Origin: Methylotenera oryzisoli
Lineage (GTDB): Bacteria > Pseudomonadota > Gammaproteobacteria > Burkholderiales > Methylophilaceae
Reading direction: 5' to 3'
Assembly (NCBI GenBank): GCA_945878695.1
Contig: CAMDXI010000001.1
Location: 1 to 64,000, forward strand
DNA length: 64,000 nucleotides
The position numbers and the translations under genes were made by a program. Below, one piece after another: positions 24,866 to 33,960 of this stretch. Numbering within the stretch: the first letter of the stretch is position 1; the number at the start of each line of letters is the position of its first letter. The notes below the pieces were generated by a model, which saw only the letters and a list, made by a program, of their open reading frames with translations, did not search any database and was not told the origin of the DNA.

Positions 24866-25603
24866 TTAAGGTAGGAAGGGTAGAAATATTGCCGTGGCTA
24901 AATTTTGCATGACGCGCGATATCAGGCGTTCGGATTTTTCCGATAGGGCCACGGCGTATAAATCCGTGCGGCCTATCATCTTGCCAAACTCGCGCTCGAA
25001 ACTTAAGTTTTTGTCTTTGTCGTTAATCTCATTGCTCAGCAAATACAGTTTGCCTTTTTCGTCTCTGGCATTGGCCAGTTTCCAAGCAGCGATTTCTATG
25101 TTGCGGGCGACGTTGTAAATAAACTGTGGGTTGAGCGTGTCGTTGATGTAGAAATCGCGTTTGCCACCATGCGCTTGCAAGAGCATGGTCTGCAGGCCAA
25201 CGATAAAGGGCAGGACCCGGTCGCCAGCGTAATCAGGTTGGAAGGCCAAAAAGATAGCGTCCGTGCCTTGTTTGTTGTCTATTTCTTTGAATTGGTAATG
25301 GTGCTGTTGCTCACCGTCTATCACCCAAGTCGCCATTTTTTCCGCATTGTCGGAGGTGCTTTTCGCCAATTCGTGCGGGTTGCGCTTGTAGAGCTTAATC
25401 ATCAAGGTGCGCAGGCTTTGGATGTTTTCCGATATTTCCACATCTGCCATGCGATCAAAATCCGTTTTAGCTAACTGACTGCCTGAGCTGCGGTCGCTGC
25501 GCTCCGGTATGGCTTTACGGTCGACTGGGCTATTGAGCGTGCAAGCACTAAGCTCGGCCAGCATGCAGCCCAATAGCAGGACGCGGCCGAAGTGCGGGCT
25601 CAC
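24866..25603 (-). CDS. Lipoprotein of the phoBR operon, function unknown
   Basis: A 245-residue lipoprotein: signal peptide with lipobox LSAC (mature Cys21), a polar linker, then a mostly helical domain (DFDRMADVEISENIQSLRTL to the end) I do not recognise. Its ATG overlaps the phoR stop (four bases), so it is translated with the sensor kinase. Whether it acts in phosphate sensing is unknown. Confidence 0.75.
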   Translation of the reverse strand: MSPHFGRVLLLGCMLAELSACTLNSPVDRKAIPERSDRSSGSQLAKTDFDRMADVEISENIQSLRTLMIKLYKRNPHELAKSTSDNAEKMATWVIDGEQQHHYQFKEIDNKQGTDAIFLAFQPDYAGDRVLPFIVGLQTMLLQAHGGKRDFYINDTLNPQFIYNVARNIEIAAWKLANARDEKGKLYLLSNEINDKDKNLSFEREFGKMIGRTDLYAVALSEKSERLISRVMQNLATAIFLPFLP

Positions 25604-26928
25604 GTTTTTTGCACCCCACGGGATTTAGGGAAGATGACGCTAAAGGTACTGCCCACGCCAAATTCACTGCTGATGTCCAATTTGGCTTGATGGCGTATCA
25701 AGATGTGCTTGACGATGGATAGGCCCAAACCGGTACCACCGGTTTCACGGCTACGGCTCTTGTCTACCCGGTAGAAGCGTTCGGTCAGGCGCTCTATGTG
25801 CTGCGACTCTATGCCTATGCCGGTATCGCGGACGGCAAACACCGGTTGCTTGTTCCGCATTTGCCAAGTGATGGTAATGTCGCCGTGGCCTTTAGCCGGG
25901 TCGACCGGTGTGTAGCGTATGGCGTTGCTCACTAGGTTGCTAAATACACTGCGCAATTCGTCCATGGAGCCCTTTAGGTTAAGCGTGGCATCGGCCTCTA
26001 GCAGGATGCGATGGCTGGATTTGTTTAAGCCTTGGCTTAAGCCTATGGCGTCGTTTTGCACGGATTTCAACAAGCTGGCCATGTCAATTTCACTGTTGTC
26101 TGGGCTGCCGGTGTTGCTCTCTATGGTGGACAAGGTCAGCAAGTCTTCTATGATGCGGCGCATGCGCACGGTTTGTTCTTCCATCATGGCAAAGTAGCCT
26201 TGCAAGCTGGGCGGTACTGCCCCTTCCATGTCGCCTAGCGTTTCTAAAAAGCCGCCCACCACAGTCAGCGGGGTGCGCAATTCGTGTGAGACGTTGGCAA
26301 TAAAATCCCGCCGCATGACGTCCACTTTTTCCAGTTGGGTCATGTCGCGGCTGATTAATAATTTTTGATTATTGGCCATGGCAATCAGTTGTATGTCCAG
26401 TACCAACTCAGGATTGCGCCAGGATTTGAGTTTAAACGGCTCGTCGTATTTTTCGTTGTACAGATAAGCAATGAAGCCGCTGTCACGAATTAAATTGACC
26501 ACAGGTAAGTTTTTATCGGTCTTTAAATCCAAGCCCAATTGCTGCTCGGCGTTGGCAGTACACCACTCAATTTCGTTGCTTGACCCGAGTATGACTAGGC
26601 CGTCCGGCATGGCGCTGGTGGCTAAATTGAAGCGCTCTAAAGAGGCATTGAGTTGCGTTTGGTTGTATTTATTGGTGCGCTCGTACCTGAGCAATAAATT
26701 GAATAAACCTTCCCACAAGCCGTAGCCATCGGGGATGGTTTTTAAGTCGGGTTTTTTAAACCAGGTTTGCAGTTGGTTGAGCCAAAATATGTGGTTGGCC
26801 AGGTAGAGCAGTAAGCCGCCAGAAAAAACCAATAAAGCCGTGGTGGCGCTGCTAATCAACCAAACAAATAGGCTGATCAGTAACAGTGCAAAAATAAATG
26901 AGCCGGCTTTCCTACGAATATTTTGCAC
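25600..26928 (-). CDS. phoR: Phosphate regulon sensor kinase PhoR
   Basis: A 442-residue histidine kinase with two N-terminal membrane helices (about 10-48) and no large periplasmic domain. A PAS domain (about 95-200) precedes the DHp domain with ANVSHELRTPLTV (phospho-His215), and the ATPase domain has N (SNLVSNAIRYTP), G1 (VRDTGIGIE) and G2 (GGTGLGLSIVKHIL) boxes. This is the PhoR layout. It phosphorylates the upstream-encoded PhoB under phosphate limitation. It follows phoB with a hairpin in the 102-bp gap. Confidence 0.93.
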   Translation of the reverse strand: MQNIRRKAGSFIFALLLISLFVWLISSATTALLVFSGGLLLYLANHIFWLNQLQTWFKKPDLKTIPDGYGLWEGLFNLLLRYERTNKYNQTQLNASLERFNLATSAMPDGLVILGSSNEIEWCTANAEQQLGLDLKTDKNLPVVNLIRDSGFIAYLYNEKYDEPFKLKSWRNPELVLDIQLIAMANNQKLLISRDMTQLEKVDVMRRDFIANVSHELRTPLTVVGGFLETLGDMEGAVPPSLQGYFAMMEEQTVRMRRIIEDLLTLSTIESNTGSPDNSEIDMASLLKSVQNDAIGLSQGLNKSSHRILLEADATLNLKGSMDELRSVFSNLVSNAIRYTPVDPAKGHGDITITWQMRNKQPVFAVRDTGIGIESQHIERLTERFYRVDKSRSRETGGTGLGLSIVKHILIRHQAKLDISSEFGVGSTFSVIFPKSRGVQKT

Positions 26929-26996
26929 AAGTGGTTTTTCAGTAAATAGACTTAAGCGATTATAGCGAGGAAATGCAGCGGCGAAAAATGTTTTAT

Positions 26997-27021
26997 CGGC
27001 CCGCTGGCTGCAAGCGGGCCG
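26997..27021 (-). terminator. Hairpin between phoB and phoR
   Basis: CGGCCCGCT (26997-27005) pairs perfectly with AGCGGGCCG (27013-27021). In the phoB transcript the 9-bp GC-rich stem is followed by ATAAAACATTTTT. It would act as a partial terminator, lowering kinase relative to regulator, or as an mRNA-stabilising hairpin. Confidence 0.55.
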
Positions 27022-27030
27022 CTAGTGGAA

Positions 27031-27723
27031 TTAGTCGTTGTTGATGGAAAAGCGGTAGCCAGCACCGCGCACCGTTTGGATTAGGTCTTCGTGGCCAGAC
27101 ACGGCCAAGGCATTGCGTAAGCGCCGTATGTGAACGTCAACGGTACGGTCTTCAACAAACACGCGATCCCCCCAGACTTTATCCAAGAGTTGGCTGCGGG
27201 TATGCACGCGTTCGGCATTGGTCATAAAGAAATGCAGCAACCTGAATTCGGTTGGGCCCAAATCGATATTCCTTTGATTGCCGCTGACCCGGTGCGTGCT
27301 TGGGTCTAAATGCAAGCCGCTGACTTCTATTGGGTCGTCGGTCATTTGCGGCGCGCGGCGGCGCAACACGGCTTTAATTCGGGCATTCAATTCACGTGGG
27401 CTAAAGGGCTTGGTGACGTAATCGTCGGCACCTACTTCTAGGCCGCGCACTTTATCGTACTCGTCGCCCCTGGCGGTGAGCATGATGATGGGGATGGATT
27501 TTGTTTGTGGGTCAGATTTTAATTTACGCGCAAATTCCAAGCCGTTCATGCCAGGCAGCATCCAGTCCAATAATATTAAATCCGGTATGGTTTCGCGCAT
27601 TAAATTTTGCGCGATTTCAACGCTGAGTGCGCGTATGGCATTGTGCCCGGCTTGGGTAATGTTAAGCGCAAGTAATTCTTGTATGGCCGGTTCGTCTTCA
27701 ACGACTAATATATTGGCTGGCAT
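27031..27723 (-). CDS. phoB: Phosphate response regulator PhoB
   Basis: A 230-residue OmpR/PhoB-class regulator. The receiver domain has the acidic pair Glu9-Asp10-Glu11, phospho-acceptor Asp53 (LLDWMLPG), Thr (MLTARGDE) and Lys (TKPFSPREL). The winged-helix domain from about 130 ends ...RGAGYRFSINND. Length and motifs match PhoB closely. A triple PHO box lies 53 bp upstream, supporting both identity and autoregulation. Confidence 0.95.
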   Translation of the reverse strand: MPANILVVEDEPAIQELLALNITQAGHNAIRALSVEIAQNLMRETIPDLILLDWMLPGMNGLEFARKLKSDPQTKSIPIIMLTARGDEYDKVRGLEVGADDYVTKPFSPRELNARIKAVLRRRAPQMTDDPIEVSGLHLDPSTHRVSGNQRNIDLGPTEFRLLHFFMTNAERVHTRSQLLDKVWGDRVFVEDRTVDVHIRRLRNALAVSGHEDLIQTVRGAGYRFSINND

Positions 27724-27775
27724 AGTGCATCCTTAGCTAAGCGGTATGGGTTTAGGCTAGTATTCATGACCGCTA

Positions 27776-27808
27776 GTTTATGACTTATATATGAACTATT
27801 TATGACAG
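27776..27808 (-). promoter_or_regulatory. PHO box (three 11-bp repeats) upstream of phoB
   Basis: On the minus strand CTGTCAT-AAAT, AGTTCAT-ATAT and AAGTCAT-AAAC lie head to tail with an exact 11-bp period. The first unit equals the PhoB half-site consensus. Phosphorylated PhoB would bind here to activate phoBR. The array also lies 117 bp before the divergent MFS transporter gene, which could share it. Confidence 0.85.
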
Positions 27809-27924
27809 ATATTAAATGCTTGCCCAAGTAAATGGGCAAATTTTTTGATTTGCTGGCGTATTTGTTACACTATGTTACATATTGCTGTTTTTATAACATA
27901 TAAAAAATAAACGAAGAGGACTGT

Positions 27925-29598
27925 ATGGCCAACTTTTTATCCAAAGAAAACACCGTAGCCAAAGCCGATTTTAATCGCTGGTTAGTGCCGCCGGCCGCGT
28001 TGGCAGTGCATTTATCCATAGGCATGGGCTACGGTTTTAGTGTGTTTTGGAAGCCATTGGGCAGCGCCTTAAAAGGCGCAGATGGTGTGCCGGTTGCCGC
28101 TTGTGCGGCAGGAGCGGCCACCTTCGCGGACAAATTAGCCGGCACGGCTAAGGCTTTGTTTGCTACCGATTGCAATTGGACGCAGTTTGATTTGGGTTGG
28201 ATGTTTACCTTGTTCTTTGTCTTGCTTGGTTGCTCGGCAGCCCTTTGGGGCGGTTGGCTAGAGCGGGCCGGACCACGCAAAGCCGGCTTGGTATCCATGC
28301 TGCTCTGGTGCGGTGGTTTGCTGATTTCAGCTTACGGCATCTACCTACACCAGCTGTGGTTGATGTGGTTAGGTAGCGGAGTGATCGGCGGCATAGGCTT
28401 AGGTCTGGGCTACATTTCCCCGGTCTCAACCTTGATTAAATGGTTCCCGGATAGACGCGGCATGGCAACCGGCATGGCCATCATGGGCTTTGGCGGTGGC
28501 GCCATGATAGGCTCGCCCTTGGCGACCAAATTGATGGCTTATTTTGCCGCGGATGGCAGCGTTGGCGTGTGGCAAACCTTTGTCGCCTTGGCCGGCATTT
28601 ACTTTGTCTTTATGCTGTGGGGCGCATTGGGTTACCGCGTGCCACCTAGCGGTTGGCAGCCGGCTAATTGGCAGCCCGCTACTAACAAGAAAGCCAATGC
28701 GATGATTTCAGCTGGCCACGTGCACTTAAAAAATGCGCATAAAACCCCGCAGTTTTGGTTGCTGTGGTTGGTGTTGTGCATGAACGTGTCAGCGGGTATT
28801 GGCTTGATAGGTGCAGCGGCGCCGATGTTGCAAGAAACCTTTGGTGGCGCGCTAGTGGGGGCGCCGCATTTAAGCTACGCCGACATCAAGCTGGATGCTG
28901 ACTTAACCGCTGCGGCTGCCGCGGTAGGGGCGGGCTTCGTCGGCTTAATTTCCTTGTTTAATATTTTTGGCCGTTTTGCCTGGGCGACGTCCTCGGATAA
29001 ATTGGGTAGAAAACGCACTTACACGATCTTCTTTGTGCTGGGTGCCATCATGTATTGCACCGCCAGTTACGTGGCTGGGTTTAAATCCTTGGCCATGTTT
29101 GCCGCTATCTTTTGCGTGATTGCCTCCATGTATGGCGGTGGTTTCGCTACCATCCCCGCCTATTTGGCCGACATGTTCGGCACGCAGTTTGTTGGCGCCA
29201 TACATGGCCGCTTGCTAACGGCGTGGTCTACCGCCGGCATTTTGGGCCCGGTGGTGGTGAATTACATGCATGACACGCGCTTGGAAGCGAACGTGCCGTT
29301 TGATCAAATCTACGCGCCTATCTTTATGGTGTTGGCCGGCATGATGGTGGTGGGCTTTATCGCTAATTTGTTGGTGAAACCGGTGGCCGCCAAATACACC
29401 ATGAGCGATGCCGAGTTAGCGGCTGAGCGCCAATTGGCCCATGAAAAAGCGGCGCCAGTCAAAGCCACCAAGGCTATGGCAGTCGCGGCTAAGGCGGGCG
29501 CTTCCTATAAGGTCGCCATCGCTTGGGCTTTGGTGTTGCTGCCTATCAGTTACGGTGTATGGAGCACGGTGCAGAAAGCCTGGATCTTATTTCATTAA
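27925..29598 (+). CDS. OFA-family MFS transporter (oxalate/formate antiporter-like)
   Basis: A 557-residue major facilitator with 12 membrane helices. Family marks include the MGYGFSVFWKPLG start of helix 1, KWFPDRRGMATGMAIMGFGGGA (quoted in part; helices 4-5) and the loop 8-9 motif SDKLGRKRTY. A periplasmic insert between helices 1 and 2 contains a Cys pair (ACAAG...TDCNW), as in several beta-proteobacterial OFA members. The transported anion is unknown; oxalate, formate or another carboxylate is likely. A 7-bp inverted repeat (TATGTTA 27871, TAACATA 27894) precedes the gene. Confidence 0.88.
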   Translation: MANFLSKENTVAKADFNRWLVPPAALAVHLSIGMGYGFSVFWKPLGSALKGADGVPVAACAAGAATFADKLAGTAKALFATDCNWTQFDLGWMFTLFFVLLGCSAALWGGWLERAGPRKAGLVSMLLWCGGLLISAYGIYLHQLWLMWLGSGVIGGIGLGLGYISPVSTLIKWFPDRRGMATGMAIMGFGGGAMIGSPLATKLMAYFAADGSVGVWQTFVALAGIYFVFMLWGALGYRVPPSGWQPANWQPATNKKANAMISAGHVHLKNAHKTPQFWLLWLVLCMNVSAGIGLIGAAAPMLQETFGGALVGAPHLSYADIKLDADLTAAAAAVGAGFVGLISLFNIFGRFAWATSSDKLGRKRTYTIFFVLGAIMYCTASYVAGFKSLAMFAAIFCVIASMYGGGFATIPAYLADMFGTQFVGAIHGRLLTAWSTAGILGPVVVNYMHDTRLEANVPFDQIYAPIFMVLAGMMVVGFIANLLVKPVAAKYTMSDAELAAERQLAHEKAAPVKATKAMAVAAKAGASYKVAIAWALVLLPISYGVWSTVQKAWILFH

Positions 29599-29664
29599 AG
29601 CCAGGGGCCAATATGCGGTAAAATAGCGGCCTATTTAATAAGTCTTGTGATTAAAGGGTATGCC

Positions 29665-30114
29665 GTGAGGGAAATTGAAAAAAATTTAGATGGTAGCGGT
29701 CTGCAAATAGGCGTGGTGCTGTCTCGATTCAACAGTGACATAGGTGATGGCTTGCTGAGCGCGTGCACGACCGAGTTACAGAAATTGGGTGTGGCGAGTG
29801 ATGCCATTACCGTGGTCACGGTGCCCGGGGCACTGGAGACGCCATTGGCCTTGCAGCACATGGCCATCAGTGAAAAATTCGATGCCTTGGTCGCTTTAGG
29901 GGCGATTATCCGTGGCGAAACCTACCATTTTGAAGTGGTGTCCAATGAATCCGCACGCGGCATTTTAGAAGTGCAATTCAACACCGGCATTCCCGTTGCC
30001 AATGCCGTGTTAACCACGGAAGACGACGATCAGGCGATTGCCCGCATGCATGTCAAAGGTGCGGAAGCCGCACAAGTGGCGGTTGAGATGGCTAATTTGA
30101 TTCGAGCACTGTGA
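29665..30114 (+). CDS. ribH: 6,7-dimethyl-8-ribityllumazine synthase
   Basis: RibH joins the pyrimidinedione and butanone phosphate to form lumazine, the penultimate step of riboflavin synthesis, and assembles as a pentamer or icosahedron. The family pattern is clear: [48 protein letters not shown] and [11 protein letters not shown] 29665 is chosen because AAAGGG lies six bases upstream; the frame extends to another GTG at 29647 without a site. Length from 29665 is 149 residues. It overlaps nusB. Confidence 0.93.
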   Translation: MREIEKNLDGSGLQIGVVLSRFNSDIGDGLLSACTTELQKLGVASDAITVVTVPGALETPLALQHMAISEKFDALVALGAIIRGETYHFEVVSNESARGILEVQFNTGIPVANAVLTTEDDDQAIARMHVKGAEAAQVAVEMANLIRAL

Positions 30115-30674
30115 TGACCAGCAGCCTAAATGACAACAGCAAGGCCCCATTAACCACTTTGGCGGTGGGCAAAGCCGCTGGCAAAAAAACAGCGGTTAAA
30201 TCGACTGGCTCTAAATCCAGCAGCGCTAAATCCAGCGGCTCTAAGTCTAGTGGCAGTAGAAATCGACGCAAATCCCGTGAATTGGTCCTTAAAGCCGTCT
30301 ATCGCGGTATGTTGAATGCCTCAACGGCCAGCACGGTTTACAAAGACATGGCGGAAGACCCGGATTACAACAAAGCCGATGAGGGCTATTTTAAATCCTT
30401 GTTGGAATCGGTTAACGCACACATGGCTGAGTTGGACGCCAAGATGGCCGATTTCGTTGATAGAAAAATCAGCGAATTAAGCCCGATTGAACACGCTATT
30501 TTGCGCATATCCACATGCGAATTGATGTTTGATATGAGCATTCCTTACCGCGTGGTGATTAACGAAGGCGTGGAATTAGCCAAGATATACGGTGGCATTG
30601 ATGGCCACAAATACATCAACGGCGTATTAGATAAATTGGCCGCGAGCGTTCGAGCGGCAGAAATGCGCGCATAA
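30114..30674 (+). CDS. nusB: Transcription antitermination factor NusB with basic N-terminal extension
   Basis: NusB pairs with ribosomal protein S10 in rRNA antitermination. The canonical helical domain runs from about residue 45 (RRKSRELVLKAVYRGML) to the end, with ISELSPIEHAILRIS and NEGVELAKIYGGIDGHKYINGVLDKLA conserved (the second quoted as a stretch). Before it is an extension of about 45 residues of Lys/Ser/Gly repeats (KSSGSKSSGS). ATG 30114 overlaps the ribH TGA by one base; GTG 30111 is also possible. The ribH-nusB pair is a common order. Confidence 0.92.
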   Translation: MTSSLNDNSKAPLTTLAVGKAAGKKTAVKSTGSKSSSAKSSGSKSSGSRNRRKSRELVLKAVYRGMLNASTASTVYKDMAEDPDYNKADEGYFKSLLESVNAHMAELDAKMADFVDRKISELSPIEHAILRISTCELMFDMSIPYRVVINEGVELAKIYGGIDGHKYINGVLDKLAASVRAAEMRA

Positions 30675-30684
30675 GTTTGCGCGC

Positions 30685-31443
30685 TTAAGTTTGGCCGATG
30701 GGGCGGTAGTGGCAGCCGCTAGTATCGCTAATTAAGTAGCTGCCTTGTTCGTACCAATCGGCTAACACCCAACGCGTGATGGCGTGACCGTCTAAGCTTA
30801 AATCGTGCTGCATGGGTCGGTGGGTGTGGCCATGTATAACCCGTTCCGGGTAAGCGTGGGCTCGCAATAACTGATTAAGCGTCTGCTGGTTGATGTCCAT
30901 GATGTCACTGGCTTTATGCGATTTTTCTAGTTCACTGCGCGCACGCATGGCGGCAATCTGTTCTTTCCTGTCTGATAAACTGCGCTTTAAAAAAGCCGTT
31001 TGCCAATTTTTATCCCGCACTTTTAATCTAAATGCTTGGTAGTCTAGGTCGTCGCTGCACAGGGCGTCACCGTGGCTAATCAGCGTGCGCACGCCATGCA
31101 GGTCTATCACGCATGGGTCCGGCAACAGCTTCAGTTTAGCTGCAGCACAAAAGGCTTCGCCGATTAAAAAATCGCGGTTGCCGTGCATCAAATAGACCGC
31201 CACGCCGGAATCGGCTAAGTCGCGCAGGCCGTCAATCACGGCTTGGTAACTGCACAGGTCATCATCGCCAGCCCAGTATTCAAAAACATCACCGAGCAGG
31301 TATAAAGCCCGCGCCTGCTTGGCCGTGCTGTTGAGAAAATTCAAAAAAACTTGGGTGATGTGCGGGCGGCTGGCGCATAAATGCAAATCGGAGATAAATA
31401 GGTCTGCTAGATCTGCAGCGTATTGATCCCCGGTCTGGTTCAT
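30685..31443 (-). CDS. lpxH: UDP-2,3-diacylglucosamine hydrolase LpxH
   Basis: LpxH cleaves UDP-2,3-diacylglucosamine to lipid X in lipid A synthesis, as a peripheral inner-membrane metallophosphatase. Metal motifs are LFISDLHLC, LLGDVFEYWAGDDD, MHGNRDFLIG, SHGDALC and the final HGHTHRP. It is convergent with nusB (11-bp gap) and follows two cyclophilin genes on the same strand. At 252 residues it is near the family length. Confidence 0.94.
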   Translation of the reverse strand: MNQTGDQYAADLADLFISDLHLCASRPHITQVFLNFLNSTAKQARALYLLGDVFEYWAGDDDLCSYQAVIDGLRDLADSGVAVYLMHGNRDFLIGEAFCAAAKLKLLPDPCVIDLHGVRTLISHGDALCSDDLDYQAFRLKVRDKNWQTAFLKRSLSDRKEQIAAMRARSELEKSHKASDIMDINQQTLNQLLRAHAYPERVIHGHTHRPMQHDLSLDGHAITRWVLADWYEQGSYLISDTSGCHYRPIGQT

Positions 31444-31459
31444 TTAGGCCAGCTTGCGA

Positions 31460-31951
31460 TTAGCAGCGTGTCGCGCTTTCAATGACCACGTTTTCTACCG
31501 GCACGTCTTGGTGACCGTTGCGGGTGGTGGTGGCCACTTTCTTGATTTTATCCACGACGTCCATGCCGGCCGTCACTTTACCAAACACGCAATAGCCCCA
31601 GCCGCTGCTGTTAGGTGCGGTGTAGTTCAAGAAGTCGTTGTTGCCGACGTTAATGAAGAATTGGTTGCTGGCAGAGTGCGGCGCTGATGTGCGTGCCATG
31701 GCGATGGTGTAAATGTCATTGGCTAAGCCATTGTCGGCTTCATTTTTAATTTCATCGGCCGAGGCTTTTTGTTGCATTTTGCCGTCAAAACCGCCGCCTT
31801 GTATCATGAAGCCATTGATGACGCGGTGAAAAATGGTGCCGTTATAAAAACCGCTGTCCACGTATTGCAAAAAGTTAGCCACGGTAATCGGGGCCTTTTC
31901 TGCGTTAAGTTCTAAGGTAATTTCGCCAAAATTGGTAAGTAGTTTAACCAC
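31460..31951 (-). CDS. ppiB: Cytoplasmic cyclophilin-type peptidyl-prolyl isomerase
   Basis: A 163-residue cyclophilin without signal peptide. Catalytic-core blocks are [16 protein letters not shown] (with the active-site Arg), [20 protein letters not shown] and [17 protein letters not shown]. It assists proline isomerisation during folding in the cytoplasm. The neighbouring gene encodes a paralogue with a signal peptide, giving one enzyme per compartment. Confidence 0.93.
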   Translation of the reverse strand: MVKLLTNFGEITLELNAEKAPITVANFLQYVDSGFYNGTIFHRVINGFMIQGGGFDGKMQQKASADEIKNEADNGLANDIYTIAMARTSAPHSASNQFFINVGNNDFLNYTAPNSSGWGYCVFGKVTAGMDVVDKIKKVATTTRNGHQDVPVENVVIESATRC

Positions 31952-32003
31952 AATGTGTCCTTAATAAAGTGTCGTAAAAAAAGTGTAGTCGTGCCAGTCT
32001 AGC

Positions 32004-32597
32004 TTACAGCGGTTTGCTGTTGCGCTTGATGGCCAGTATGCGTACCGTCGATTTAGGTACGTCGTAATAGGGCCCAACGTTCATGGTCGGCGACGCGCCA
32101 ATGTCTCGCACCACGTCCATGCCTTTTAGCACGCGGCCAAACACGCAGTAGCCGATGAGCTCGGGATCGTTGCCTTGGTAATTGAGCGGCACGTTGTTTT
32201 CTAAGTTGATGAAGAATTGCGAGGTGGCGGAATCGGGGTCGCTGGTTCTGGCCATGGCTAGGGTGCCCGGCTCGTTTTTAAGGCCATTCGCTGCTTCGTT
32301 GACGATGGGCGCTAGGCTGATTTTTTCCGTCATGTCGGCGTTAAAGCCACCGCCTTGTATCATAAAACGATTGATCACGCGGTGAAAAATGGTTTCTTTG
32401 TAATAGCCTGAGTCCACGTATTGCATGAAGTTGGCCACGGTTTTAGGGGCTTTTTCTGGGTAGAGTTCCACCACAAAGTCGCCTCGGTTGGTTTCAACGG
32501 TGACCAGTGGATTGGCGGCCAATAGCGGGGTGCTAAGGCATAGGCTAGAAGCGAGAAACGCGGCTAACAAGATAAAACGTAGTTGAGGCATGGTCAT
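32004..32597 (-). CDS. ppiA: Periplasmic cyclophilin-type peptidyl-prolyl isomerase
   Basis: A 197-residue paralogue of the downstream gene with an N-terminal signal peptide (ends TPLLA). The same core is present: [36 protein letters not shown] and YCVFGRVLKGMDVVRDI. It should act on secreted and outer-membrane proteins in the periplasm. It is 52 bp upstream of ppiB and probably arose by tandem duplication. Confidence 0.92.
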   Translation of the reverse strand: MTMPQLRFILLAAFLASSLCLSTPLLAANPLVTVETNRGDFVVELYPEKAPKTVANFMQYVDSGYYKETIFHRVINRFMIQGGGFNADMTEKISLAPIVNEAANGLKNEPGTLAMARTSDPDSATSQFFINLENNVPLNYQGNDPELIGYCVFGRVLKGMDVVRDIGASPTMNVGPYYDVPKSTVRILAIKRNSKPL

Positions 32598-32672
32598 CCT
32601 TAAAATGAAATCACTGGTGCAAGGTGTGGTTTAGAAAGGGGCTTAGCAGCAGGCAGAGCCAGCATGAAATGA

Positions 32673-33896
32673 TTAGGCAGCGCCTTCGGAAATAATTTTC
32701 CAGTTGCCGTCTTCCCATAGCCAATATTGGCGTTTTTGCATTTTGTTGCTTAGGTGCGGGCTTTTAAAATCCTGGGTGAAATCCACCACGACTAATTTTT
32801 GCTTGCTGTCCGGGTAAGCAAACATGCTGACGTTGGATAGAGTGATGCTGATCTCGGGCTTGTTGGCCTGCACGCGGTATTTGTGCGATGACCATTGTTG
32901 ATAATTGATGCCGTTGTTGTTAAACGCGCTGGAGTAGTGGCTTAAGTATTGATCGGTGTCTTGTGAGCGCCAGTCACTGAGCCAAGCGTCCATGGCAGCT
33001 TGCAAGCTTTGTTTTTCCGTGTCGCCGTTGTCGTTAGCAGACCAGCTTAAATTGTTGGCAATGATGATAGGCGTTTTGCCGGTTTGCAGTATCGGCGCCA
33101 AGCTTTTTAGATCTTGATTGTTTAATACCACGCAGCCGTCGCTGGAGCGCGGTGGGCGACTGTAGGTGTCGCTAGGGGTGCCATGCAGCCAAATGCCAGA
33201 GCCGCTGCGGTTATGGCGTTGGTCCCACTCGTTCGGGTAGTTTAGCGGGTAGGCGCCATCGCCGTACATGTCGGCTAGCGGTTGCGTCAGTTTAGCTTTG
33301 GCGAAATACACGCCTATGGGCGTGCGTTTGTCGCCCTCGGTTTTTTTATCGACACCATTTTTACCTATGGTGACGTAGTAGTCTTTGACGTAACTTAAGC
33401 TGTTGCCGTTGTTTTTGTATAGGTATAGGCGCGATTTATCGGTATCGACCACGATAACATGGCCTTGCTGCTCATTCGGCGCTAGCAGCAAATTGGGCAC
33501 GCTGTCGGTGTTTTGTTTGGATAAATAGTGCTCGATACGCACGCGGGCTTCGTCTTGCAAGTCCTTGATGGCTTCGGTTTGGTTGCTGTCGCTACCACCA
33601 AAGCCTTGTAATTGCTGCGCTTGTGCCATGAGCAAGTCACCGCGCACCAAGTAAGCCAATTTAAAATTCGGGATGGTTTTAATCAGCTCGTCGACGGTGT
33701 TGAGCGCTTGATCATTTTTACCTTGGGTGATTTCCAGCAAACTCTTGGCGAGCAGGGTTTCGGCTAAATTGCCTAAGCCATTTTGTTTGGCTTGAAACAA
33801 ATTGCCTAGGCTGTCGCTATTGATTGCCGTGGCATTCCATGGCATCAAGGTAATCGCCGTTAACAGTGCGTAGGTTAAACTTTTATTCAAATGCAT
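32673..33896 (-). CDS. L,D-transpeptidase with C-terminal NTF2-like domain
   Basis: A 407-residue secreted protein. A signal peptide (residues 1-24), a TPR-like helical region (25-130) and a YkuD catalytic domain with HGTPSDTYSRPPRSSDGC (His238, Cys255) make it a murein L,D-transpeptidase, possibly linking lipoproteins or forming 3-3 cross-links. The last 110 residues (from AAMDAWLSDWRSQD) form a SnoaL/NTF2-like domain, as in the Cds6-type subgroup. The upstream TPR gene encodes a clearly related C-terminal domain, suggesting that the two products interact or bind the same ligand. Confidence 0.88.
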   Translation of the reverse strand: MHLNKSLTYALLTAITLMPWNATAINSDSLGNLFQAKQNGLGNLAETLLAKSLLEITQGKNDQALNTVDELIKTIPNFKLAYLVRGDLLMAQAQQLQGFGGSDSNQTEAIKDLQDEARVRIEHYLSKQNTDSVPNLLLAPNEQQGHVIVVDTDKSRLYLYKNNGNSLSYVKDYYVTIGKNGVDKKTEGDKRTPIGVYFAKAKLTQPLADMYGDGAYPLNYPNEWDQRHNRSGSGIWLHGTPSDTYSRPPRSSDGCVVLNNQDLKSLAPILQTGKTPIIIANNLSWSANDNGDTEKQSLQAAMDAWLSDWRSQDTDQYLSHYSSAFNNNGINYQQWSSHKYRVQANKPEISITLSNVSMFAYPDSKQKLVVVDFTQDFKSPHLSNKMQKRQYWLWEDGNWKIISEGAA

Positions 33897-33960
33897 CTAT
33901 GAATGCCTAGCCCTAAAAAGTGACATCAAGTCTTACTGATCCGCGTCGCTATGCCGTCAG

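Noticed and set aside
27871-27900. 7-bp inverted repeat TATGTTA/TAACATA as a regulator site for the transporter
   Set aside because: The half-sites are AT-rich, short and 16 bp apart in AT-rich DNA; chance is likely.
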